From contig NC_023758.2 of the NCBI RefSeq assembly GCF_000499845.2, forward strand, positions 38,272,108 to 38,336,107: DNA of 64,000 nt, in the 5' to 3' direction. The translations under genes were made by a program, and so were the position numbers. Below are positions 54,501 to 64,000 of the stretch, piece after piece; positions within the stretch are counted from its first letter, which is position 1; each line of letters begins with the position of its first letter. The notes under the pieces were generated by a model, which saw only the letters and a program-made list of their open reading frames with translations, did no database searches and was not told the DNA's origin. The stretch comes from Phaseolus vulgaris. Taxonomy: Eukaryota > Streptophyta > Magnoliopsida > Fabales > Fabaceae.

Positions 54501-56347
54501 CTTAATTCAAGGTTTCTTTGTAAGAAAAATGAACTGTATTGTAATGGTTGATAAACTAGCTTATTTTATAACACATGCAATTCATTCTATCAATATGTTT
54601 AGCTTGTTTTGAATATCAAGAGTCCATGTGAAACCTACTATTTTTGTTTCATAACAAATCCCGAATCCTCTTTGATTAAAAATATTTTCATTTTCTGATG
54701 TTGGTATTTTTATTATTCAGTCATCTAGTGTTTATTTTCACTTCCGTAATATATCTAGTTAATTTGTCTTCTGAATTTTGTTGGAACTCAGTAAAGTACT
54801 AGAAATAAAATTATGCATGATGTAGATATAATTATTTCAAGTTAATGTGATTATTATTATTAATTGAAGTTAGTTGCAGCAAATGGATTCTCTTTTCAGC
54901 TTAATGTGATTATTAATTTTAACTTGTTTTAACTTTTCATTCCCATGTTTTAACATCAGGTTCCAGTTCTGGCCTTACACTAAGCTAATGATCATCCTCT
55001 GGCTCATCCTACCGGACTTTGAACGAGCTTCTTATGCCTACAATAATATTATTCGCAAATGCTTCTCAAATCCACAAGCAGCCATACGTAGTTTAAATAA
55101 CTGGAGGAAGTTTTTTGTCAAGAAAGATAACTTTTTACTGCATGCAGAGAAATATGTAGAAGAGAATGGAGCAGAAGCCTTAATGAAACTCATTGCTAGC
55201 AAGGTAAACATCTATATTGCTGTATGTTTGTGTACCAATAAAAGATGTCTTCTATAGTCAATTGAGAAATTGGGCTAATTCTCCTTTTCTTCTATTGAAG
55301 AACACGACTTGCAAACCTGTCGCAGAAGCAACAAATGCAAGTAGAGTTACTGACCATGAAGAAATGCAAAAGGTGAAGTTTTTATGTTGCTGGTGCAGTT
55401 ATGAAATTAATGTGATTCTTGTTACAAGCTCTTCTATGAGTCATTTCAACCCATCCAAGTCTACTTGTGAGAGTTCTTATTGAAATAGCATCTTGTGTAG
55501 ACAAATGAGAAAAATCACCAAACAGAGCGCAAAGCCACCAAAGTTTTGGAGGTGATCGAAAAAAATGAAATTCCTACAGGCAATCAAGTAAGGTTTCATA
55601 TCATATACTCAAAATATAAATTTCTCATGGGAAGTTAAAATTTTAGAGTTGTGCATGCTAAGAAGTCATTTATGAAAGGTTTTGGCAATACATTTTAATA
55701 ACGTGGATATAATATGATCATCGTGATAACTATAGTAATTTATAAATTATTTTAAATGTATGTAAATGTATTCTTCTAATCATATTAGGTGGGTTTACAA
55801 TAAGTACTTCACCTCTATATGCTAATCTTGAACATTGCAGGATATTCCTGTGGTGCCTAAAGTTGTGCAAAGTCAGAATGCTTCACCAACAATGTTGGAA
55901 ACTAAAGGAGTAGTGATGAAAGATAAGGCTGATGGAGAGCTTCCTCAGATTTCTATACATAAGGAAGTTCAGAAGGAGTGGACTTGCGCTTTATGCCAGG
56001 TGACAACAACGAGCGAGAAAACCTTGAATGAACACCTGAAAGGGAGCAAACACAGGGCTAAGGAGAATGATATGAAGGCAAAGTTTCAACCTGTTTCACA
56101 GAAGCTGAAAAGTGATCATTCCAAAGAGGAAATGAAACAGAAGAACATCAACCATGAGCTAAATTCCAAGACCAAGAATGGAGAGAAACTGCAAAAGAAA
56201 CCTGCTGGGACGAATAATTCGAAAATAAGATGTGAAGTCTGTAATGTGAAATGCTCTAGCGAGATGGCCTTGGCCTCTCACAGATATGGGAAGAAGCATT
56301 TGGCTAAAATTGCAAGTTTAAATCTGAAGTGTGTGAATAACAGGTAA
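51524..56347 (+). CDS. HVA22/TB2-DP1 (REEP-type) membrane protein with two C2H2 zinc fingers
   Basis: Seven exons with GT/AG borders: 51524-51579, 51787-51813, 51950-52072, 54960-55203, 55301-55372, 55501-55587 and 55841-56347, giving 371 aa. The N-terminal third is the TB2/DP1/HVA22 domain, with hydrophobic hairpins (PLLALGYPL; ISYWILLSLLYLFEYAFF; FWPYTKLMIILWLILPDF). Such domains bend ER membrane, and plant members are often ABA or stress induced. After a charged linker come two C-x2-C-x12-H-x5-H fingers of identical spacing, at 252-274 and 334-356, of the zf-met/U1-like type, separated by a Lys-rich stretch. The start is the first ATG, giving MSSLWFLKLIVKCLDHC. Intron 3 (2.9 kb) is mostly a six-copy tandem repeat. 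Exon joins were made by eye but all stay in frame. Confidence 0.88.
52267..54570. repeat. Six-copy 384-bp tandem repeat in intron 3 of the HVA22-like gene
   Basis: Units start at 52267, 52651, 53035, 53419, 53803 and 54187, spaced exactly 384 bp. Copies 2-6 look identical by eye. Copy 1 differs at two bases (A for C in TCTAATGAT; C for A in TAGACCCTT). The unit is unique-looking intron sequence without transposon ends or an ORF. The array makes up most of the 2.9-kb intron. Confidence 0.95.
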
Positions 56348-57760
56348 ACAAGTTTCTTTAGTTGATGCAACAAACGTTGAAAGTCACATTGCTTGAACTT
56401 TGAAACTGCATAGTTGGTGTTGTGTCATTCTGGTTATTATTCCACCTAGTTGGAGACTTGGTTTTAGAATTTCGTTTTCCCAACTTCAGAGCATCGTTGG
56501 CCACGAACTCCACTTCCGCACATACTTCTAGCTATTCTTCTTTGTACTTGATGTTCAACATTTTATCTACTCAACAACAACATTTAAGCTTCTGTTGAAA
56601 AATGATACATTGAAAATCACAAGTGTTATTTTGAAAATGTGGAGTAACGGTTTCCATCTTTGCATTCAACTAAGCTCATATTGTCTTAAAATTAATTTTC
56701 CATCAGTATTAGAAATGTATGAATAATTCCGAAGATAGATATATAGGTTAGAAGTTATGGAATAAGCAATTGGGATAATCTAGAAAGATATAGATAGTCT
56801 TATATTTTATTTAGTTTAATACAGATTAAGTGTGGTAAAACAGTTAGTCTCACTTGTTTTGACTTCACCTGATTCTTAGTTGATTCTTTAAGAGTGTGCT
56901 TATACAGCAATGTCTTCTATTTATAATTTTGTTATTTTTTATTTAGTATATATGATAAAAATACACTTAATCAAGTAAATATTTCAGGGAAAATCATCAA
57001 ATAGAAATTAATTTTGAAAAAAAAAAACTAATTACTATAGTAATTAGTAAATTTATCTAATTAGCTTTTGTTACATTATTGTAAACGCATTCTAATTTTA
57101 AAGAAAGGTCCATTTATCTCGTTTCTGGCGTTGGTGTTGACTTTTAATACATATTAGCTAATTCAAAAATCTATTTCTGGTTTACCTATCTATAACGTTT
57201 TACCAGATTAATCTAGAATACAATTCCAAAATGAGTTTGTCCAAAATTGCTATTAAATAATGGTTGATGATCTTTTAGTGATTATTAACTACCTACCTCA
57301 TTGTGAAGGAGAAAGTAGGGGTGCATTTTCAGGACTTGTTTGAAAATTTCTAAACTTCGATAACTAATAAGTCAAAGTACAAGATTTAAACTAATATTTA
57401 TTTTTATTTAAACCATTAAATCTCCATTTAATTAATTCCTTATACATGCAATATTTTCTAGGCTTCAATCCCTCTTTTAGTTCCTCAAGAATATTATAGT
57501 GTAATAAGTTTCTCTAATTTTTAAATTATTCATTGTTAATTCTTCTATTTGCTATTCAATTATGTTCCTTGATTAACATCATTACATATAAGTAGTATTA
57601 AAGGATTCAGCTCCAAATAAACCTTCACTTAATAAAATATGCAAAAGAAAAGAAACATATCAGAAAAGACAAAGGACAAAGCATAACAGTGCCATTTTAT
57701 TGAAGAAAACAAATGTTTCAGAAACATTATATTGCACACTCTGGCTAATCATAATCAACA
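56348..57760. other. Intergenic region between convergent genes
   Basis: 3' flanks of the HVA22-like gene and of the minus-strand dehydrogenase gene. It holds a MITE fragment (56988-57048); no gene is seen. Confidence 0.55.
56988..57048. mobile_element. CACTA-type MITE fragment
   Basis: GGGAAAATCATCAAATAGAA followed by an A-run and ACTAATTACTATAGTAATTAG matches the left end of the MITE family at 8049 and 16377. The rest is absent. Confidence 0.45.
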
Positions 57761-60700
57761 TTATTTTTGGGAGGTTGGCATTGCCATGTTAATCTTGCTA
57801 CCACCAGTTGAATCCTTCCATTGCTGTGTTATTGTCTTGATCTGAGTATAGAAGTTAACCCCTGCCTTGCCTGTAATTCAAGCATGGCAAATTCAAAACA
57901 AAAACTATTTGCCTAAACAAATTGTAAGTCCAAAACATTCTACTTAATAAATAACTTGGGAGAAATCATTATTATACCATAGAAGTTGAGATCACCGGCA
58001 AACGATGCCTTGTTGCCAGTGAATGAGAAGAAGGGCAAAGGAACTGGGATGGGAACATTAATGCCAACCTGGTTCAAATGCAGTAACAAGTCATTATCAA
58101 TGAATAACACTGTCAAAATATATTTCTTTATTTACTATATAACCGACAAACAGTTGCTCCAACAAATACTCAACTTGGAAACCTTGAGCAAGATCTTACA
58201 AGATATCAAGTAGATGGAAAAAACGTAATTGATACTAAGCTTTAATATGAGCAAGAGAATTAGAAAGAAAGAGTTACTGAATGTGTTGTAATTTGTCAAT
58301 ACTCCTCATTTATTAAGGCAAAGTTAAACATCTCGCTTAGGTAACATTACCTGGCCTGCCTCTATCTCAGTCTGAAATTTCCTTGCAGAAACACCAGATG
58401 TGGTGAATATAGAAGCACCATTTCCGTATCTATTAGAAAAGTTCAAAATAAGAATAAATGCAGCAGTTTAACATAAGGCAATGACAACAGCGAGTTGTTA
58501 ACAAATACTTGTTACTGTTGATGATGTTTATGGCCTCTTCCAAGCTATCAGCCTGTTGAAGTTGAAAGACAAAAAAAATAACACTTTATCAGCATATCTG
58601 TCTATTGTTGAGTCAATGAAAAATTCAAGATAATTGAGTCTCAGACGTGGAAATATTTTCAAGTTAGAAATAATTTGACACTGGTAAATCACTTGCCATT
58701 GTTTGAACATAGTTAATCATCTAAAGGGGTTAATTGTTCATGAATATGAAGCATTTTACCGAAAATTATATTTTTTGTGATTCATTTAATAGAAAATAAT
58801 GCAATTCTAAGGATGAAACAAAGGACACACCTCCATGAAAAGGAGAACTGGGCCAAAAATTTCCTCCTGCACGTGCAAGGTCAGAAACAGTCAAGTCTAA
58901 TAAACATCTAAACTTCAAGTCTCTTAAGTAATGGGAATTCTTTTAGAATACACTTAAAGTTACTCAGTAACCTTGTAGCACTCCATGTTGGCAGTGACAT
59001 CTGATAAGATGGTTGGGCCAATAAAATTGCCAGATTCATATCCTGGGACCTACTTGTCATGCATGTATGACTTCATTAGTACTACAAGACAAAGTGTTTG
59101 CTATATTACATTCAATCAGAATGTTTTAAGAGGAGGATTAAAAGCTACCACTATATTTCTTCCGTCCAGCAGTAGTTTGGCACCACTTTCAACCCCCGAT
59201 CGAACTAGTCTGTGTATTCTCTCCTTTGCCTGTGCAGCCAATAAAAATATTCGATAAACATAAATATAAATAAATAACTAAAAAATACTTAACAATTGGA
59301 CATGGCAGTAATGCCTGAACGATACAAGATCTTCAAATCCAATGTGGAAAAAGTAAATTTTGAATCATGAGCAAACCTGCTTGCTGATCACCGGACCAAG
59401 GTCTGTATCAGGTTCAGTTCCAGCATTTACCTTGAGAGCTTTGGCACGCTCTACAAGTTTAGCTTTCCTGCACAATTATTGCAATGGTTGCAATTCTTAA
59501 AAATTTCCTGAGTACAACACTGAAATAAATTTTCAAAGGACAAATATTGAAGTAAACTTCCCTTTGCACATGCTTCACAAGGAACTCCATTAACTCAGAA
59601 AAGTATTTCCTTAGAAACAATATTCTCGGAATAATTAAAAATTATGAATATAATTAATTGGTCATACTATTACTAACATTGGCATTACAATAACCATATA
59701 AACAAATTTTGATTATGTGGTCATCACACAAAACTTTCTCTATAGAGATGTTGAATTATATGTTTGTAGGGGAAGAGTCTTGGCACATAATCAAATACAT
59801 TGAGGAGAATTATACATCATTTTGAACAACCAAATAGAGGAGCTTAGACTTGCTCCAAGTGTAATATGCTACTATAAAAGTCACAATAAATATGAAGTAA
59901 CTCAAAACAGAATAGATGATACCATGATTTCGCGTCTCCAACAAAAACAACTGTGCTAAGAGCCATACACCTTTGACCAGCAGCACCAAAACCAGCTGCA
60001 ACTAGAGCATTTAGAGTAGCATCAACATTTGCATCTGGCATGACAATTGCATGATTTTTGGCTCCCATGTTAGACTGCAAACAATAGTGTAGTTGCCCAA
60101 CTTCATATCATTGCATTGCTATAAACCAAAAATTTTACAAAATGAGAGAACTAAACTATCCACACCTACCTGAACACGCTTTCCTTTAGCTGCTGCTCTT
60201 GAATATATGTGCATTCCAGCCTTTGATACAAAGTTAGAACATCAAATAAGCACAAATAGTAACCAAAAGGGGTCTACATCTGCAAAATCTAAGCATTTTA
60301 TCACGTGATTTTATCTATCCATCTTTACATTTAAGACAGTCAAGTCTCAAAAAAATCATTAATTTTTCTGACAAATAAGGATTGCCTTTGGCTAGTTTAA
60401 GGTCACCAAAAGAAGTGTAACGTAAAATAATGAATTAGAGAGAACAAACAAGTATCAAATCACTTACAACATTTGAACCAACAAAAGATATGGCTTTGAT
60501 GTTATCATCGTCGCAAATAGCATTCACAATATCCTGCACCAGTTGGATGATTGAGAAGATCAATCAATAAGAAAGAACAACTATGTCATGAGACATCATA
60601 ATGTGACACGATTTCGCCTTGGAACAACTTGTTTTAAGAGTAATATCAAATTTATGATAGTATCAACTATTCTTGGTATAGTACAAGTACAATATATTAT

Positions 60701-63700
60701 AAGCAATTAGTAGATTTAATTTAAAGCTTGAATACGTGATAAAATCACCACAAGACAATGAGTCCTCTACTACCTTTATCACAAGAAAGAAGTGAAAAAT
60801 AAAAGTTCATTTAGAAAACCAAATGATGACATACATGGGTTCCATGAACTATATTTAAGACACCCTCTGGCAAACCAGCCTCCAATGCTAATTCTGCAAG
60901 CATTACAGAAGCACCTGGAAAATACAACATATTTCATATAATAGTCAAGTGATATGTTATTAGGTGGTCTGAAGCAGAGATAACACATCTAACGTTAAAT
61001 TGAAATTTATTTCTTCCCATTTCATATGAAACCAAGGATAATGAACACTAAAAGCGGATGGATGAAGCAAAGTTTGTGTCCTAGGACTTAAGAGTACATG
61101 TTGACGTCAAGGATTGAAGACCTTCTCTTTATATTTTGGTTTCTCATATACATGCCAAACATGAAATGAATGTGGCATTTTGTATTGCGTGTTTTAGATA
61201 TAGGCATGTGTGTTTTAGTTTTAATTAAGATCATGCCTAAGGTAACAATTTCTTTATCTAGCCATAGAATTAAAACCAAATCATGAAATTTAACTTTTTT
61301 GCTGAAAAATATAACTTGGTAAGAGATTTCAGTTGGTTCAAATTGTTTAGTTTTTCACAAGACACATATTAGTCTATTGCATCCAAAATCATAATCGATT
61401 ACAACATGCATTGTAGCTCTGTCTGAATCTGGGTGCTCTCTATTTTAATAGATTACAAAAATTCATTATCAACTACACAACAGTGAGCAGCTCAAATAAA
61501 CCAAAAAACTTTGATTAATCAGTTACCATACCATCTAATCGATTACAAAAACCCAGGAACAACTTCTGAGACAAGAAAAATTGATTTAATTGATTCCCAT
61601 CATTTCAAACAAATTAAATTGATTTTGGTTCAACTCCAGGTGTTTCTAAAGTTGTTTTATTCAATTACCAAGTCTTGTAACAAATTAAAACGAGTTTCAA
61701 GTGAGAAAATGACATCTAACTTCATGTAACAGATTAAATATGTGAAATCTTATTTTTCTATAAATAGATTAATTTTCTTCTTTAGAACACAAGAAGCTAC
61801 AATTGCAAGGAAAGTTTTCGAGTCATTTTCAGAGCTTAAAAAAATTCAGAAAGATTTGAATCAAGAGAGCTATCAAAATGCTGAGAGAAAATCTTTTACA
61901 TTTTCTAATGGCTTAGTATGAAAGTTGATTTCCTTGTGCGCTTGAATAGAGTAAAACAATTTCTATGTGATTTCCTTTGTTAATTCTAGTAGGTTTTAAT
62001 TCTTGCAATACTGTTTCTCAAGGTGCTTGTAGAAGGGTTCTCTAAATGTTAAGAATTTCTTGTTGTAGGGTTCAAGAACTGAGGGAGTATTTTAAGTTTC
62101 TTGTGTAAAGAGTGTTTCAATACTTTTAAACTTAATAGTGGAAGGATCTGACTAACGTTGTCAAAATCTAACCGGATGTAAGTCTAAAATAACTGAACAG
62201 TATTAAGAATTTGTGTGTTCAATCTTTCCTACTCTTTTTCATTTGAAGAGTTGTACTGTTGAATTTCAATCTTTATTGAAATTAATCTCTATTATTTTAA
62301 AGAAAAAGCTCTCCAATTTGTTTTTCATTTAAAGCACTCAAAATTTGGATTCATAGGTTTCATACAACTTAATATTTCCAAAAAAAATCAAAAAGATCTA
62401 TTCACCCCTCTAGATCAATTAACTTGTCAATAACTCAATAAGGGTAGGAAAGAAAAACTAACAGATGGTGATAATACTCACTGACTACGTGGATAATGGA
62501 GACCATAGTTACCGTGAAAATTTAGTTTAGAATTTCTCAAAAGAAGTAACATCTGACAATTTTCTTCTAACCGGCACAATCACACAAATTACAGTAAATA
62601 AGATGACCAACATTAAGCAAAATCCTGGCCTGTCAAAGACAACAGTCTTAAGTTAATTGGGTGTTGACTTACTTTCTCTTTTCATGCTAGATTAACATCG
62701 TCTTCCTCATTTAAATAAATCACAGCCAAAAAATATTATTTTTTTAAATGTAAAGATTAATATCACAAAAAGGGTCTTAAAAAATTGTCAACTATACTAT
62801 TTCTTGGAAATTGCAACTTGGTGTCTTAGCCATCATTTTAAAAACATGCAATTCTCTAAGACCTTAACAGAATACAGATAAATGGCCAAGTGACTATGAT
62901 AGGTACATGTTAATTGAGGGGCTTAAATTCTTAGATTCAGTTAGTTTGTTACAAATTTGTAATTAGGGGGATGGATAATAAGAAATAAGGCAATATGCCT
63001 TATTTCAAGAGAGGGGGGTATCTTATCATTTGAGAGGATTGGGACTTTCAGGCAACAGGAGGTGCAAATCCTCGTAGTTCTGCATTCATACTGTAAACAC
63101 GGGAATTTTCCCCATTTTCTCTATTAATTTGAATCAGTTTCTATCAGAGTGCAAAATCCTTTACACCTACACCTACACCTACTCAGGCAGTTAAGAATAT
63201 ATTTTTCCATTATTGATAGACAGGGGTTTTCATAGACAACCAGAATTAATAAAAAAAAGTCACCTGGGTCTTTCTCTGATGGTTTTAGAACAAAGGTGTT
63301 ACCACAAGTAATAGCCACAGGGAACATCTGCAGATGATATACATTCAGAATTTGTTATGCTGTCCACATTAGGTACAGTGCATTGCTTTGAGAAATAAAA
63401 GAATATTCAGGCTAAATACTTTTGGATCATTCTATAATAAATTTTTCTATCTCATGCATGCTGCTGATAATAAAGGTGAATATGAAATATTAATTAGGTG
63501 GCCAAAAAGCCATACCGAAAAGATAGAAGACTGCTTACCCACAAGGGAATCATTGCAGGAAAGTTGAAAGGACAAATACCAGCGCAAACACCAAGTGGTT
63601 CTCTAATGCTGTAAGTGTCAATTCCATGTGATACATTGGAAACATATTCCCCCATTTGTAGAGTTGCCATCCCACAAGCGTGTTCCACCACCTCTAAATG

Positions 63701-64000
63701 ACAAATATATTCAGAAATTGCATTACCAAAATTTATGAGCCTAATTATTATCACACTACAAAATCTTCTCAAACAACATATTAGAAAGACCAACCTAAAC
63801 CACGGAATACATCTCCTTGTGCATCCTTCAACGTCTTTCCTTGTTCAGTGGTCACATTCAGAGCAAGTTTGTCCTAAAACAATTACAAATATTGTGTTCC
63901 AGTATGGGTGTTTCTTTGTTTAAGAATGAATGTGACAGTCATAGAATGTTCTAAGAAGCTTACCATATCTCTGCGTATAAGCTCCTGAAGCTTCAACATA
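57761..64000 (-). CDS. ALDH6B2: Methylmalonate-semialdehyde dehydrogenase (CoA-acylating), 3' part, runs off right edge
   Basis: Mitochondrial valine-catabolism enzyme that turns (methyl)malonate semialdehyde into propionyl- or acetyl-CoA with NAD+ and CoA. Sixteen minus-strand exons (plus coordinates, 5' to 3'): 64000-63964 (partial), 63873-63795, 63693-63539, 63327-63264, 60914-60835, 60533-60468, 60220-60170, 60074-59923, 59467-59377, 59229-59149, 59049-58972, 58866-58831, 58552-58509, 58429-58351, 58068-57978, 57870-57761. All have GT/AG borders and join in frame to about 431 codons. Signatures: [12 protein letters not shown] with the conserved Asn, [21 protein letters not shown], the catalytic Cys in [18 protein letters not shown], and terminal PTSQK. 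The transit peptide and first exons lie outside. The 2.35-kb intron 60915-63263 carries a repeat insertion. Coding sequence looks intact. Confidence 0.93.
61380..62463 (-). repeat. LTR-like insertion in a large MMSDH intron (boundaries uncertain)
   Basis: The right end reads, on the minus strand, TGTTAGTTTTTC, with GATCTAGAGGGGTGAATAGA about 55 bp further in. This resembles the start of the solo LTR at 47292 (TGTTAGAAT, then CTAGAGGGGGGTGAATTG). The interior has several TAATCGATTACAA-type palindromes in place of the CAATCGGTTG motif. No clear target duplication was found, and the left end is not defined. Confidence 0.4.

Noticed and set aside
54988..55483. Two short ORFs as separate small genes
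   Set aside because: They are exons 4 and 5 of the HVA22-like gene read through into introns; GT/AG borders and frame join them to neighbouring exons.
59810..60080. Short minus-strand ORFs at 59810-60001 and 59844-60080 as independent genes
   Set aside because: Both overlap exon 8 of the visible MMSDH exons plus its adjoining intron; the splice donor at 59922 ends the real coding part.

Overview
This window is plant nuclear DNA. It has intron-containing genes with GT/AG splice sites, AT-rich intergenic DNA and many plant-type transposable elements. The UGT78-like glycosyltransferases and the repeat families suggest a legume, probably a Phaseolus/Vigna/Glycine relative. That placement is inference from sequence style; no search was run. 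No rRNA, tRNA or CRISPR locus was seen.

Host genes. (1) Three intronless UDP-glycosyltransferase genes of flavonoid 3-O-glycosyltransferase (UGT78) type lie at 24374-25711 (-), 37988-39337 (+) and 44007-45353 (+). They form a dispersed cluster separated by transposons, and the middle copy has an unusual donor-binding box. (2) A seven-exon HVA22/TB2-DP1 gene at 51524-56347 (+) carries two C-terminal C2H2 fingers. Its third intron holds six nearly identical 384-bp tandem repeats. (3) The 3' part of a methylmalonate-semialdehyde dehydrogenase gene (ALDH6B2 type; 16 exons visible, minus strand) runs from 57761 off the right edge.

Mobile DNA by region. 1-1256: AT-rich, no gene. 1257-7390: full-length LINE with ORF1 and ORF2, one nonsense codon in each. 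7391-12413: AT-rich DNA with a CACTA-type MITE. 12431-13738: 5'-truncated LINE (-) with a 17-bp target duplication and a nested 280-bp solo LTR. 15976-23822: decayed Ty3/gypsy material on the minus strand (a gag-protease-only Athila-like piece and a Tat-like piece with its LTR), with a 382-bp CACTA MITE and an LTR fragment. 26902-35245: young, apparently intact Tat-lineage Ty3/gypsy element with 525-bp LTRs differing at two sites. It has an 1811-codon gag-pol ORF, a palindromic tandem array and an antisense ORF. 41418-42553: tandem TRIM array (five LTRs, four internal domains) inside a plant-mobile-domain gene fragment. 42933-43440, 45698-46356 and 48765-49338: CACTA-type non-autonomous elements. 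46652-49990: Tat-like pol remnant (-), split by a 1128-bp solo LTR and one of those CACTA elements.

The UGTs probably glycosylate flavonoids. HVA22-type proteins shape ER membrane and are often ABA/stress responsive. MMSDH acts in mitochondrial valine breakdown. I see no operon-like or pathway link among the three loci. The most unusual items are the stress-type G-box/DRE module duplicated in the young LTRs, the antisense ORF beside its palindromic satellite, the 384-bp intronic array, the altered PSPG box of the middle UGT, and the tandem TRIM.
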